Shown: positions 1-10,213, numbered from the stretch's first letter. The stretch: 64,000 nucleotides of DNA from Collinsella sp. (GCA_019419525.1 DXZU01000021.1:49251-113250); one strand, 5' to 3'. Made by a program: numbers and translations. The notes: generated from the letters alone by a model not told the origin.

Positions 1-1037
1 AAATACCTGCAAACCGGCATCGTCGCCAGGCGCGAAGACCTCTGTGCTCAACTCAATAAGTCTTTCGGCCCACTTTATACAGGAGCTAGAAAGTGATTCA
101 AATTGCATCATGGATGTAACAGCGGTCTCAGAGGTAACGGTATCAGACGCAAGAATGGGTGTATGCGATGCCTGGCATTCAACTCCGACCATTGGGAGGC
201 CTTCATACAGGCTCGGCAGGCAGAAAACATCAAATGCTCGATATAAAGATGCTGCGTCGCTTCTAGTGCCCAAAAACCGAACAGAATGGCTAATCCCCAG
301 ACAATCAGCTTGGTCCTTTATCTGTTCAACCAACGGACCAGAACCAACCAAAACTAAAACTGCATCATTACGAATCTTTAAAACCTGATCGAATATATTA
401 AGCAAATATGAGTGATTCTTCTGCTCTGTAAAACGACCAATGTGCCCAATTAGAAGCTGTCCGTCAGCAACACCAAGCGATCGCCGCGTCCTTAGGCGAT
501 CCTCATCATCTGGCGCGAAAACAGACAAGTCGACAGCATTACGCATGACTACAAATTGAGAACTCGATCCAAATAACCATTCACCAGCGAATTTACTACA
601 TGCAAAACGGTGAGTCGGATACCGGTTTGATTGCGTTTTCAGCACGGCCTTCAGGGCATTCTTGGCATACTCACCCTTACCACTCGTAGAATGGCTATGG
701 GCGATACGCACGGGGACACCCGCCTTCTTCGCAGCACGAAGAGGAAAGACCGAAAGCGCGTTGATGTGACTATGGACAATCTTCCAGCCCTCTTGCTTAA
801 AGAGACGCTGAAGCTCTCGCTGGTATTCAGCTACATGCTGATAGGGCGGTATCTCAAAGACCCTGCCACCGAGCGATTCGATCTCGTCACGGGGAACAAG
901 CGTCGAATCGGAATCAACAAGAAAGTCAAACTGCACTTTACCGCGATCGATGTGACGATAGTAATTCATAACGACAGCTTCGACGCCGCCGCCAACCATC
1001 TTGCCAACAACCTGAGCCACCCTAACCGGTTCAGTCA
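1..1037 (-). CDS. GT4-family glycosyltransferase, 3' end outside window
   Basis: A retaining GT-B glycosyltransferase that would add a sugar to a lipid-linked exopolysaccharide intermediate in the cytoplasm. Translation from the ATG at 1037 gives about 345 codons before the window edge. A glycine-rich loop near residue 14 (KMVGGGVEAVV) and the donor-site EX7E region (SLYEGLPMVGVECQ) near the end are typical of the family. The start lies one base from the upstream sugar transferase stop, so the two are co-transcribed behind loaP. It uses more AT-rich codons (TTA, ATA, AAT) than the rest of the window, suggesting an acquired polysaccharide locus. The sugar specificity cannot be read from sequence. 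Confidence 0.85.
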
Positions 1038-1038
1038 T

Positions 1039-1806
1039 TTAGCAAGCACCTCCACCGGTAAAGACCTCAACGACCGTGAGGAGAACAATCTTCAAGTCCG
1101 TGATGGGGCCGCGCTTGGCGATGTACTCCAAATCACGGCGGACCATGCCGTCGAAGTCGGTATCGTTGCGGTCAGTCACCTGCCACCAGCCGGTAATGCC
1201 CGGCTTCACAGCCAAGCGCTGCAGGTCGTACTCGGTATACTCCGCGACCTCGTTGGGCAGCGGCGGGCGCGGGCCGACGACGGACATCTGGCCCATGAAC
1301 ACGTTCAGGAACTGCGGGAACTCGTCGATGGAGTGCTTGCGGATGATCTTTCCAATCTTGGTGACGCGGGGGTCCTCCCTCATCTTGAACATGGCGCCGG
1401 CGATCTCGTTCTGCTCCCTGAGCTCGGCGAGGCGCTCGTCGGCGTCCTTGTACATGGAGCGGAACTTCCACATGCGGAAGGTAGTCAAACTACCGTCGGG
1501 ACGGGTGCGGCCAACGCGGATCTGACTATAGAAGGGGCTGCCCTCACTCTCCAGTCGGATGGCCGCGGCCAGCACCAGGCTGGGCACAGCGATGACGACG
1601 AGCACGGCACCGCTGAACACGATGTCGAATGCGCGCTTCACTGCCCTATATGCCAAGCGCGAGCGGTCCCAGTCCATGATGGATTGCATGGCCTTGTAAC
1701 GGCCGGCGCCCTCGCGCCGGTCCATGGCCTGGGCAATCAGTGCCGCCCCCGCAGGCGCACAGCTCTTTGTTACTTCTTTAGCAGCCACAGTCAAAATTAC
1801 ATCCAC
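1039..1806 (-). CDS. Sugar transferase (undecaprenyl-phosphate phosphoglycosyl transferase)
   Basis: A membrane-bound phosphoglycosyl transferase that moves a sugar-1-phosphate from a UDP-sugar to undecaprenyl phosphate, the first step of repeat-unit synthesis. The 255-residue protein has a basic KRAFD entry, a re-entrant hydrophobic segment (about residues 60-80), then KFRSM, a DE-containing SIDEFPQ segment and VVGPRPPLP, followed by KPGITGWWQV. This is the short WcaJ/PglC-like catalytic module without the four-helix N-terminal region of full-length WbaP. It is the first structural gene after loaP, 55 nt away, and is followed by the glycosyltransferase. The substrate sugar is unknown. An in-frame downstream ATG before KRAFD is an alternative start. 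Confidence 0.9.
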   Translation of the reverse strand: MDVILTVAAKEVTKSCAPAGAALIAQAMDRREGAGRYKAMQSIMDWDRSRLAYRAVKRAFDIVFSGAVLVVIAVPSLVLAAAIRLESEGSPFYSQIRVGRTRPDGSLTTFRMWKFRSMYKDADERLAELREQNEIAGAMFKMREDPRVTKIGKIIRKHSIDEFPQFLNVFMGQMSVVGPRPPLPNEVAEYTEYDLQRLAVKPGITGWWQVTDRNDTDFDGMVRRDLEYIAKRGPITDLKIVLLTVVEVFTGGGAC

Positions 1807-1861
1807 GTTCCCCAGTCGGTAAATTCAAAAATGCAAACGAATAGCTGGTGCAACGTCTCCC

Positions 1862-2452
1862 TTACGTTTTGCTGGGAACGTCCAGCGCAAGCAGCTCCCT
1901 AAAAGCGGAGTCGCCTTCGCCCACGTCTACCAGGCACCAGCGCTTATGACGGTCGATCTTCTTTACACGGGCCTCTTGCCCCACCAAGGGACCCTGTTCT
2001 ATGTGCAACACGCCGTCTTCTATGCGCGCGACGCTGTTGCGCACCACGCCGTCGTCGTCCAGTACGCTGCGGTACCAGTCCTGCGCGTCGTCCGGCATGG
2101 GCATGTACGCCCGCTCCCTACTGCCGGCGATACGGCAGCCAAAGCTCAACTGGGCCAAAGCCCTATCGAGCGCGGCAGCATCGTGCGTAGCGACGAAGAA
2201 ATATTCCTTGTACATGGGTTTGGTTTGGAGCGACCAGGCACCGTCCCGCTTAAACCAGAACTCCTTTTGCATCACAAAAGCGTCCTGCATAAGGTTGTGC
2301 GGGATAATGCGGCGGACCTTTTCGCAGGTCTCGCGCTCTTTTCCATGGGGGGTGTGGACTAGATACCAGCGGACGCGGCCGTGCTGGCTGTTGGTGGTGG
2401 CGCCGTTAAATGCGCCCGGCAGCTGCTCTTGGCGCCGTGCCGTCTGTTCCAT
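1862..2452 (-). CDS. loaP: LoaP-type NusG paralog, transcription antiterminator
   Basis: A specialised NusG paralog expected to bind RNA polymerase and let it read through terminators in the polysaccharide operon that follows. The start at 2452 gives 196 residues and has a strong GGGGGCGAG ribosome site. The longer frame upstream lacks one and crosses the leader. The NusG-like N domain begins at RWYLVHTPHGKE. A KOW motif occurs near the C-terminus (GPLVGQEARVKKIDRHKRW). Its place as first gene of an exopolysaccharide operon is the typical LoaP setting; members of this family recognise RNA hairpins in the leader. No convincing tandem leader hairpin was located between 1807 and 1861, so its target is unresolved. 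Confidence 0.85.
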   Translation of the reverse strand: MEQTARRQEQLPGAFNGATTNSQHGRVRWYLVHTPHGKERETCEKVRRIIPHNLMQDAFVMQKEFWFKRDGAWSLQTKPMYKEYFFVATHDAAALDRALAQLSFGCRIAGSRERAYMPMPDDAQDWYRSVLDDDGVVRNSVARIEDGVLHIEQGPLVGQEARVKKIDRHKRWCLVDVGEGDSAFRELLALDVPSKT

Positions 2453-2540
2453 GTTCTCGCCCCCTCTATTTGGCTTTGCGATGCACGCAAATGCAGGGGC
2501 GTTTAGAACAGGCTTCTCGCTCGCAGCTAGGCGCAGTCGC

Positions 2541-2674
2541 AAAAGTACAGGTTTTTGCATCTTTCGACAAACGACATTATACAAGCAATCAATCAGCGTT
2601 TGCCCAGATTACGCAAATGTACTGCTAGTAGGTACATCTCCATACCCCTCTACAAAAACCTGTACCTTTTTGTG
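2541..2674. repeat. Inverted pair of a small palindrome around the loaP promoter region
   Basis: GTACAGGTTTTT at 2545-2556 is mirrored by AAAAACCTGTAC at 2654-2665. Each copy is itself a small palindrome (CAAAAA, CCTGTAC, TTTTTG). The two copies lie about 97 nt apart and bracket the TATAAT at 2576-2581. They could be operator half-sites or RNA hairpins in the loaP leader. Their function is not known. Confidence 0.5.
2576..2581 (-). promoter_or_regulatory. Probable -10 box for loaP operon
   Basis: TATAAT on the minus strand, about 120 nt upstream of the loaP start, with no good -35 match at 17 nt. It is the best promoter-like site in the 326-nt gap between thrS and loaP. Confidence 0.4.
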
Positions 2675-2678
2675 CAAC

Positions 2679-2709
2679 AAAAAAAGCCGCTCAACCAGCG
2701 GCTTTTCTT
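2679..2709 (-). terminator. Hairpin terminator
   Basis: A stem of AAGCCGCT and AGCGGCTT with a short loop, followed on the minus strand by seven T. It also has A/T tracts that would work on the plus strand. It is the second of two tandem terminators after thrS. Confidence 0.7.
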
Positions 2710-2720
2710 ATTTTGACATG

Positions 2721-2758
2721 AAAAAAGGCGACCGCCCTTTGTGGACGGTCGCCTTTGT
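2721..2758 (-). terminator. thrS terminator
   Basis: AAAGGCGACCG pairs with CGGTCGCCTTT across an 11-nt loop and runs into a T tract on the minus strand, 20 nt after the thrS stop. Confidence 0.85.
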
Positions 2759-2778
2759 TAATTGTTATGAAGTTTGCC

Positions 2779-4542
<1,764 letters not shown>

Positions 4543-4611
4543 GGGTATGTTTTCTCCTCTCGGATGCCTGATGCAAGTGCGTGCGATGCGCTCGGCGTTT
4601 TAACTTGCATC

Positions 4612-4639
4612 ATTATAGGCAGGTTGCCTTGGTATACAA
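4612..4639 (-). promoter_or_regulatory. thrS promoter
   Basis: On the minus strand TTGTAT (4634-4639) and TATAAT (4612-4617) are separated by 16 nt, about 70 nt before the thrS start. The leader has no T-box consensus. Confidence 0.65.
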
Positions 4640-4640
4640 G

Positions 4641-4676
4641 CGCCCGCCGCACCTTAATGGCACGGCGGGCGATTTT
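4641..4676. terminator. Hairpin between the zinc-ribbon gene and thrS
   Basis: CGCCCGCCG pairs with CGGCGGGCG around a 13-nt loop. The T tract is better on the plus strand (ATTTTC) than on the minus strand, so its use as terminator for the upstream minus-strand gene is only likely. Confidence 0.5.
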
Positions 4677-4767
4677 CTACGCATGCTTCATCGTGTGGGC
4701 GTGGGCTTTGGGGCGCGCGTGGCTTGCGGCCGGCCCGTGGCTTGCGGCCGGCCCGGCGATGGATGCG

Positions 4768-5199
4768 TTACTGGATGCGAGTTCGGCAGTAAGGGCAGAC
4801 CTTCCAGTGCGCGTCGAGCGGGCGATGGCAGCTGGGGCACACGTTGCGAACCTGGGTATCGCACACCGGGCAGACCACAAAGTCCTTCTCGATGGGGGCG
4901 CCGCACTGCGGGCAGGTGCCGTACTGGGCAAGCTGGCGCTCGCGCAGGGCCATGTCCAGCTCCTGCTCCTCGCGGTCGGACGCGTAGGAATGCGGGCGCA
5001 GGACCAGGTAGGCGATGAGACCCACAAACGGGATGAGGGCGATGATGCCCCATGCCACGTAGGCGCTGGCGCCGCGGCGGCGAGCGTCGATGAACACATA
5101 GACGACCGACAGCACATACAGGGCGATGATAAAGCCAACGAAGGCATAGACGACGCCCATAAGCTGCGGCGACATGAGCTCAGAGATGTACTTGGACAT
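4768..5199 (-). CDS. Membrane protein with two C-terminal zinc ribbons
   Basis: A 143-residue protein of unknown function. Two hydrophobic helices (about residues 10-35 and 47-70, the second ending LIAYLVLRPHS) resemble the PLDc_N-type membrane hairpin. A short charged linker (REEQELDMALRERQLA) leads to two zinc ribbons with CPQC/CPVC and CPSC/CPYC pairs facing the cytoplasm. The start at 5199 has AAAGG at 8 nt and places the first helix at the N-terminus; a 15-residue longer frame exists without a clear ribosome site. It is a monocistronic gene between thrS and a repeat array. Such ribbons often mediate protein or nucleic-acid contacts, but nothing here defines a partner. Confidence 0.8.
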   Translation of the reverse strand: MSKYISELMSPQLMGVVYAFVGFIIALYVLSVVYVFIDARRRGASAYVAWGIIALIPFVGLIAYLVLRPHSYASDREEQELDMALRERQLAQYGTCPQCGAPIEKDFVVCPVCDTQVRNVCPSCHRPLDAHWKVCPYCRTRIQ

Positions 5200-5299
5200 T
5201 ACGGGTACCTTTCGGGATATTAACAGTCCGGTCAAGTTTACCACGGGGTTTGTTTATATGGGACTACGGCTAGGGGCGGGGCTGGCGCGGACACAAACA

Positions 5300-5514
5300 T
5301 CTCAATCTGTAACAGATGGAGGCGGAATCCGGGTCTAGGTGTTACAGATCGAGACACAGGGGTCCCTCCCCGACTTCAATCTCGATCTGTAACATCTAGG
5401 GTCCCAAAACCCCTCTTACTGTTACAGATCGAGACATTCAAAATCCGCCGGAAGGTTTGTCTTGATCTGTAACATCTAGAACCCAAATCATCAGCTAACT
5501 GTTACAGATCGAGA
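5300..5514. repeat. Alternating inverted 15-nt repeat array, exact 40-nt period
   Basis: Six 15-nt repeats start at 5300, 5340, 5380, 5420, 5460 and 5500, each separated by exactly 25 nt. Odd copies read TCTCGATCTGTAACA (copy 1 has A and copy 5 has T at one position each). Even copies are the exact reverse complement, TGTTACAGATCGAGA. The five 25-nt spacers differ in sequence, except that spacers 1, 3 and 5 carry a TCTAG near a repeat edge. Copies pair as three 55-nt hairpins. The array fills most of the 485-nt gap between two divergent genes; no ORF or tRNA is seen in the rest of the gap. Confidence 0.9.
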
Positions 5515-5684
5515 CGAACGGTTGCCGTAGCTGTCGGCAGACGAGGTCGACATCCGTGCCGGGTCTCCCCTCGTCTGCCGTTGGCGGGTGTTGCAGGGCT
5601 GTTCGCCGCATTGCCGCTGCGCTGGGGGTGTGCAGACCGTAGGATGGTCTTATTGACATCCTGCCAACTTGTCTGGGAGGCACC

Positions 5685-7178
5685 GTGGCAGAAACGTTTG
5701 ATATCGCGATTGTCGGCGCGGGCATCACCGGGTGCGCCATTGCGCGGCAGCTCGCACGGTTTGACCTGTCCATTTGCGTAGTCGAGGCGGCGAACGATAT
5801 CGCACTGGGCGCATCGAAGGCCAACGGCGGTCTGGTGCACGCCGGCTACGATCCGGCCCCTGGCACCATAAAGGCGCAGGTCAACGCCCGTGGCTGCGAT
5901 CTGTATGGCACTTGGGCCCAGGAGCTGGGCTTTTTATTCCGCCGCACCGGATCGATGGTGCTGGGGTTTAACGAAGAAGACCGCGCACACCTGGAGAAGC
6001 TGCGCCAGAATGGCCTTGCCAACGGCGTGCCCGAGCTGTCGATTATCGGCCCCGAGCGCATCCACGAGCTGGAGCCGCGCGCGAGTGCCGAGGCGACGTG
6101 CGCGCTGTGGTGCCCTTCGACCGGTTACGTTGACCCATTTGAAGTGGCCATCGCCGCGCTGGAGAACGCCGTCGCCAACGGCGTGACGTTTATGCGCTCC
6201 GCACCGGTGGAGGCGATTGAGGTTGCTGGCAGCGAGGCAACCGACGGGGCTGCACGTTTTACGCTGGCAACGCCCGCCGGCGACGTGCGTTGCCGTTACC
6301 TGATCAACGCTGCGGGCAACGGTGCCGCGGACATCTCGCATATGGCCGGCGCCGAGGAGTTTCAGATGGTCTGGCGCCAGGGAAACATCGTGGTATTGGA
6401 CAAGGAGCCGCGCACGCTCATGCCGCTCTATCCCGTGCCCACGCCGGTGTCCAAGGGCGTTATCGTCACGGGCACGGTACACGGCAACACCGTGATCACC
6501 GCGACCGCTGCCGTGCGAGAGCCGGGCGACACGCAGACCTATGCAAGCGATGTGAACGCGCTGCTGACGGGAGCACGCAAGCTGGTGCCCGACTTGGACA
6601 CGCGCCGCGTAGTCCGCGCGTTTGCCGGCGGTCGTCCGGTCATTAAGGGAACGAACGACTTCTTTATTGGGCAGTCGACCGTGGTGCCGGGGCTGTTCCA
6701 GGCCGCGGGCATTCAGTCGCCGGGCGTGGCGAGCGCGCCGGCCATCGCCGAGCACATGGAGCTTGTGATGCGTGAGGCGGGCGTGGAGCTGCACGAGCGG
6801 GCTGAATGGAACCCAATTCGCCGCGCGCCGGACGACTTTGACCGCGCGCCGCTTACGCACAAGGAAGAACTCATTGAGTCCGATCCCGCGTGGGGGCAGA
6901 TTGTCTGCCGCTGCGAGACTGTGCCCGAGGCCGAGATCGTGGCCGCGATCCGACGCCGCCCGGGCGCGGTTTCGGTCGAGGGCGTCAAACGCCGCTGCCG
7001 CGCGGGCATGGGTCGCTGCCAAAGCGGCTTTTGCCAGAGCCGTGTGGTGGCGATCCTGGCGCGCGAGCTGGACTGCGACCCCAGCGAGGTGCTGCTGGAG
7101 GACACTGGCTCGTGGCTCGTTGAGGGACCTTTGAAGGGGGTGCGCTGGGATGGCGGAATTCAAATCGAGCGCGATTGA
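5685..7178 (+). CDS. GlpA-like FAD oxidoreductase with C-terminal BFD-type iron-sulfur domain
   Basis: Probable anaerobic glycerol-3-phosphate dehydrogenase-type or related 2-hydroxyacid FAD oxidoreductase of the DAO superfamily. The GTG start at 5685 has GGGAGG upstream. The dinucleotide-binding motif is at residues 7-20 (IAIVGAGITGCAIA), followed by GASKANGGLVHAGYD. The C-terminal about 90 residues hold a BFD-like [2Fe-2S] site: CRCE, then CRAGMGRCQSGFC. It heads a tight three-gene operon with an NAD(P)H-type FAD protein and a DUF1667 protein, overlapping the second gene by 29 nt. This trio is common in anaerobes and is usually annotated as an electron-transferring GlpABC-like complex. The substrate is inferred, not proven. 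Confidence 0.85.
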   Translation: MAETFDIAIVGAGITGCAIARQLARFDLSICVVEAANDIALGASKANGGLVHAGYDPAPGTIKAQVNARGCDLYGTWAQELGFLFRRTGSMVLGFNEEDRAHLEKLRQNGLANGVPELSIIGPERIHELEPRASAEATCALWCPSTGYVDPFEVAIAALENAVANGVTFMRSAPVEAIEVAGSEATDGAARFTLATPAGDVRCRYLINAAGNGAADISHMAGAEEFQMVWRQGNIVVLDKEPRTLMPLYPVPTPVSKGVIVTGTVHGNTVITATAAVREPGDTQTYASDVNALLTGARKLVPDLDTRRVVRAFAGGRPVIKGTNDFFIGQSTVVPGLFQAAGIQSPGVASAPAIAEHMELVMREAGVELHERAEWNPIRRAPDDFDRAPLTHKEELIESDPAWGQIVCRCETVPEAEIVAAIRRRPGAVSVEGVKRRCRAGMGRCQSGFCQSRVVAILARELDCDPSEVLLEDTGSWLVEGPLKGVRWDGGIQIERD

Positions 7179-8508
7179 TAGCGATGCCATTGAGACAGTA
7201 CCTACGCAGGCGTTCGACGTGGTCGTTATCGGCGGCGGCCCTGCCGGCATGGCGGCCGCGCTTGCCGCGCAAAAGGCCGGCGCGCGCGTGGCCATCGTGG
7301 AGCGTGAGCAGCATCTGGGCGGTATCCTGCGCCAGTGCATCCACCCCGGTTTTGGCCTTTCGCACTTTAAGCAGGAGCTCACCGGTCCCGAGTACGCGCA
7401 GCGTTTTATCGACCAGGTGCGCGCGACCGACATTGCGCTGTTCTTGGACAGCATGGTGCTTGGAATTGATTCGGGCGCGTCCACGGAAGACGCCTCACTC
7501 CACACCGTCACGCTCATGAATCCCTCCGGTATGCTGCAGCTCACCGGGCGTGCCGTCGTCCTTGCCATGGGCTGCCGCGAACGAACGCGCAGCGAGATCA
7601 AGATCCCCGGCAGCCGCCCCGCCGGCGTGTTTACGGCCGGCTTGGCGCAGCGATACATCAATATCGAGAACCTCAAACCCGGCTCGCGCGCCGTCATTTT
7701 GGGCTCGGGCGACATTGGACTCATCATGGCGCGCCGCTGCACGCTCGAGGGGATTTCCGTCGAGGGCGTGTACGAGCTCATGCCGTACGCCAACGGGCTG
7801 CGCCGCAATGTTAAGAACTGCCTGGACGACTTTGGCATTCCGCTGCACCTGTCCACCACCGTCACGCGCGTGATCGGACACGACCGCGTAGAAGCCGTCG
7901 AGGTGAGTCGGGTCGACGAGCACCTGGCACCCATTCCGGGGACCGAGCGTGTTGTTCCGTGCGACACGCTACTGCTTTCGGTGGGCCTGATTCCCGAAAA
8001 CGAGCTTTCGGTTGCCGCGGGCGTGGAGCTGGACCCACGTACGCGCGGTGCAGTGGTGGATCAGAACCTGCAGACGGGCGTGCCGGGCATATTTGCCTGC
8101 GGCAACGTGCTGCACGTGCACGACCTGGCCGACAACGTGACGACCGAGTCCGAACGTGCCGGTGCGGCTGCGGCAGCGTGGGCGTTGGGGGCTGTCGGCA
8201 CCGCGGCGGGAGTGGCGGGCGCGGGCTGCCAGCTCACGGTCTCCCCCGCTGGCATCGCAGGCTACGCACTGCCGGGACGCATCACGGCCGTGTCACTCAC
8301 TAAGCTCAACTTCCGCGTACGTCGGCCGGTCGATGCTGCCCGCGTGCGCATTCTGGCAGGCAACGAGGAGCTGTTTGCAGGCAAGGTTCGCCCGTTTAAA
8401 CCGAGCGTCATGGAAAGCTTCCCGCTACCGGCAAAGGTGATTCAGCGCGCACTCGATATGGGCTTTAGCGAGATTGTCCTGTCCGTCGACCCCGCTGAGG
8501 AGGCATAG
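7150..8508 (+). CDS. FAD-dependent pyridine nucleotide-disulfide-type oxidoreductase
   Basis: A 452-residue two-dinucleotide-binding flavoprotein that probably passes electrons between the GlpA-like subunit and a carrier. The FAD site is VVVIGGGPAGMAAALAA at about residues 25-41. A second nucleotide motif (VILGSGDIGLIMARR) is near residue 180 and a FACGN motif near residue 315 closes the FAD domain. CRER follows the first domain and may be redox active. The ATG at 7150 has AAGGGGG at a suitable distance and lies inside the end of the preceding gene, so translation is likely coupled. It lacks the CXXXXC pair of true disulfide reductases. Confidence 0.85.
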   Translation: MAEFKSSAIDSDAIETVPTQAFDVVVIGGGPAGMAAALAAQKAGARVAIVEREQHLGGILRQCIHPGFGLSHFKQELTGPEYAQRFIDQVRATDIALFLDSMVLGIDSGASTEDASLHTVTLMNPSGMLQLTGRAVVLAMGCRERTRSEIKIPGSRPAGVFTAGLAQRYINIENLKPGSRAVILGSGDIGLIMARRCTLEGISVEGVYELMPYANGLRRNVKNCLDDFGIPLHLSTTVTRVIGHDRVEAVEVSRVDEHLAPIPGTERVVPCDTLLLSVGLIPENELSVAAGVELDPRTRGAVVDQNLQTGVPGIFACGNVLHVHDLADNVTTESERAGAAAAAWALGAVGTAAGVAGAGCQLTVSPAGIAGYALPGRITAVSLTKLNFRVRRPVDAARVRILAGNEELFAGKVRPFKPSVMESFPLPAKVIQRALDMGFSEIVLSVDPAEEA

Positions 8509-8512
8509 AACC

Positions 8513-8911
8513 ATGGGTGCAAACGAGATCGAAACGCTGCAGTTCAACTGCACCACCTGCCCCTCCGAGTGCCTCCTGACCGTGGAGGTCGAGCGCAGCG
8601 CAGACGGCGCCGTGGTAGAGGTACGCTCCGTAACCGGCAACAGCTGCCCGCGCGGTGATAAGTTTGCACATCAGGAGCTCACCTGTCCCATGCGCGTGCT
8701 CACCACCACCGTTGCCGTATCCGGCGGCGACGAAGCCCTACTCCCCGTCCGCACGGCCGAAGCCATCCCGCTGGCACTCCACGCCCAAGCCATGGACCTC
8801 ATCCGAGGTCTAGTCGTCAACGCCCCCATCCGCATGGGCGACGTCGTCCTACCCAACCTCCTAGACACCGGTACCGACCTCATCGCCAGCATGGACATCG
8901 ACCCAACCTAA
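8513..8911 (+). CDS. DUF1667 protein, third subunit of the GlpA-like operon
   Basis: A 132-residue DUF1667 protein. An N-terminal cysteine cluster (NCTTCPSEC, then NSCPRG) could bind an iron-sulfur centre or zinc. The remainder matches the family's PMRVLTTTV segment. The start at 8513 follows GAGGAGG located in the end of the preceding gene, with only four nucleotides between reading frames. Together with the two upstream flavoproteins it replaces the classical GlpC-type subunit in many anaerobes. This subunit role is inference from context. A 13-codon longer frame exists but starts inside the upstream gene without a ribosome site. Confidence 0.85.
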   Translation: MGANEIETLQFNCTTCPSECLLTVEVERSADGAVVEVRSVTGNSCPRGDKFAHQELTCPMRVLTTTVAVSGGDEALLPVRTAEAIPLALHAQAMDLIRGLVVNAPIRMGDVVLPNLLDTGTDLIASMDIDPT

Positions 8912-8977
8912 GCAGCTAATTAAGGACGGGACTCTTTTAGCTACTTTTGCCCGCACGCTTGCTAGGCTGGTCATGCC

Positions 8978-9027
8978 AAGGAGTGTCCCGAAGTGCCGGC
9001 ATAAAAGGAATGTCCCTATGTGCCGGG
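8978..9027 (+). repeat. Two direct 23-nt repeats before the M24 peptidase
   Basis: AAGGAGTGTCCC-GAAGTGCCGGC at 8978-9000 and AAGGAATGTCCC-TATGTGCCGGG at 9005-9027 repeat with a 27-nt period, 40 nt upstream of the peptidase start. A partial inverted copy (GGGACTCTTTT) lies near 8930. Function unknown. Confidence 0.55.
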
Positions 9028-9067
9028 CTTGGGATACCATGGTGGCAACCTAGCGAAAGGACGATGT

Positions 9068-10156
9068 ATGGCACATGTCGATGACCAGCGCGTGGCGCGC
9101 GTGCTCGATGCACTCGAGGCTCAGCACCCCGGCGCGCAGCTGCTCGTAAACGACCCGTGGTCGATCTATTACCTGACCGGCTTTTATGCCGATATGTTCG
9201 AGCGTTTTTGCGGCGTGCTGCTCGCGCGCGGTGCCGAGCCGGTGATTCTAGTCAACGCCCTGCACCAGCTGCCAGAGTATGACAATGCCCGCGTTGCCTA
9301 CCACACCGATACCGATATCGTGACCGATGCCATCGCTCGCGAGGTCGATCCGACCAAACCGCTCGGCATCGACACCGTCATGCGCTCCGGCTTTTTGATG
9401 CCGCTCATGGAGCGCCAGGCCGCAAGCGAGTTTTTCCTGGGTGACTTTGCCGTCACCGCTGCGCGCACCCACAAGGATGCCACCGAGCAGGAGCTCATGC
9501 GCGTGTCCTCGACCGCCAACGACGCCGTGATGGCCGATGCCATCAAACTCGTCCACGAAGGCGTGACGGAGCGCGAAATCGCCGACCAGATGCCCGGCTT
9601 GTATCGCAAGCACGGCTGCGAGGGCTTCAGCTTTCCGCCCATCGTGAGCTTTGGCGCCAACGCCGGCGACCCGCACCACGAGCCCGACGACACCGTACTC
9701 AAGCGCGGCGACGTGGTGCTGTTCGACATTGGCGGACGCCGCTGCAACTACTGCTCGGACATGACGCGCACGTTCTTTTGGGGCGAGCCGGACGAGGAGA
9801 CGGCACGCATCTACGACATCGTGCGCCGCGCCAACGAGGCCGCCGAGGCGCTCATCGCGCCGGGCGTGCGTATGTGCGACCTGGACCGTGCCGCACGCGA
9901 CGTGATTGAGGATGCAGGCTATGGGCAGTACTTTACGCACCGTCTGGGACACTCGATCGGTCTGCAGGACCACGAGCCGGGCGACGTCTCGTTCGTCAAC
10001 GAGCAGGTTGTCGAGCCTGGCATGACTTTCTCCATCGAGCCGGGCATCTACCTCCCCGGCCACACCGGCGTCCGCATCGAGGACCTGGCCCTAGTTACCG
10101 AGTCCGGCGTCGAGATCCTCAACGCCTACCCCCACGATCCGGTCCGCTTAGACTAG
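9068..10156 (+). CDS. M24 family Xaa-Pro aminopeptidase
   Basis: A cytoplasmic metallopeptidase that removes N-terminal residues preceding proline. The 362-residue protein has a creatinase-like N domain (about 1-130) and a pita-bread catalytic domain. The two-metal ligands are visible: Asp in FDIGGRRC, Asp in SDMTRTFF, His in HRLGHSIG, Glu in SIEPGIY and Glu in RIEDLAL. The start at 9068 has AAAGGACG upstream; the 16-codon longer frame covers the repeat region and is unlikely. It stands alone between direct repeats and a strong hairpin. The family also includes prolidases, so dipeptide specificity remains possible. Confidence 0.93.
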   Translation: MAHVDDQRVARVLDALEAQHPGAQLLVNDPWSIYYLTGFYADMFERFCGVLLARGAEPVILVNALHQLPEYDNARVAYHTDTDIVTDAIAREVDPTKPLGIDTVMRSGFLMPLMERQAASEFFLGDFAVTAARTHKDATEQELMRVSSTANDAVMADAIKLVHEGVTEREIADQMPGLYRKHGCEGFSFPPIVSFGANAGDPHHEPDDTVLKRGDVVLFDIGGRRCNYCSDMTRTFFWGEPDEETARIYDIVRRANEAAEALIAPGVRMCDLDRAARDVIEDAGYGQYFTHRLGHSIGLQDHEPGDVSFVNEQVVEPGMTFSIEPGIYLPGHTGVRIEDLALVTESGVEILNAYPHDPVRLD

Positions 10157-10158
10157 AC

Positions 10159-10191
10159 AATGCGGCAAAGGGGCCGTCCCTTTGCCGCATT
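10159..10191 (+). terminator. Hairpin after the M24 peptidase
   Basis: A 14-bp perfect stem (AATGCGGCAAAGGG with its complement) with a 5-nt loop, starting 2 nt after the stop codon. There is no T tract downstream. Confidence 0.6.
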
Positions 10192-10213
10192 ACATGAATG
10201 CCGCCACAAAAAC

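Noticed and set aside
5300..5514. CRISPR array
   Set aside because: The repeats alternate orientation and are only 15 nt, spacers are 25 nt, and no cas gene is in the window. Reported instead as a new repeat array.
5934..7967. 677-codon open frame on the minus strand
   Set aside because: Antisense of the two flavoprotein genes; no ribosome site or domain.
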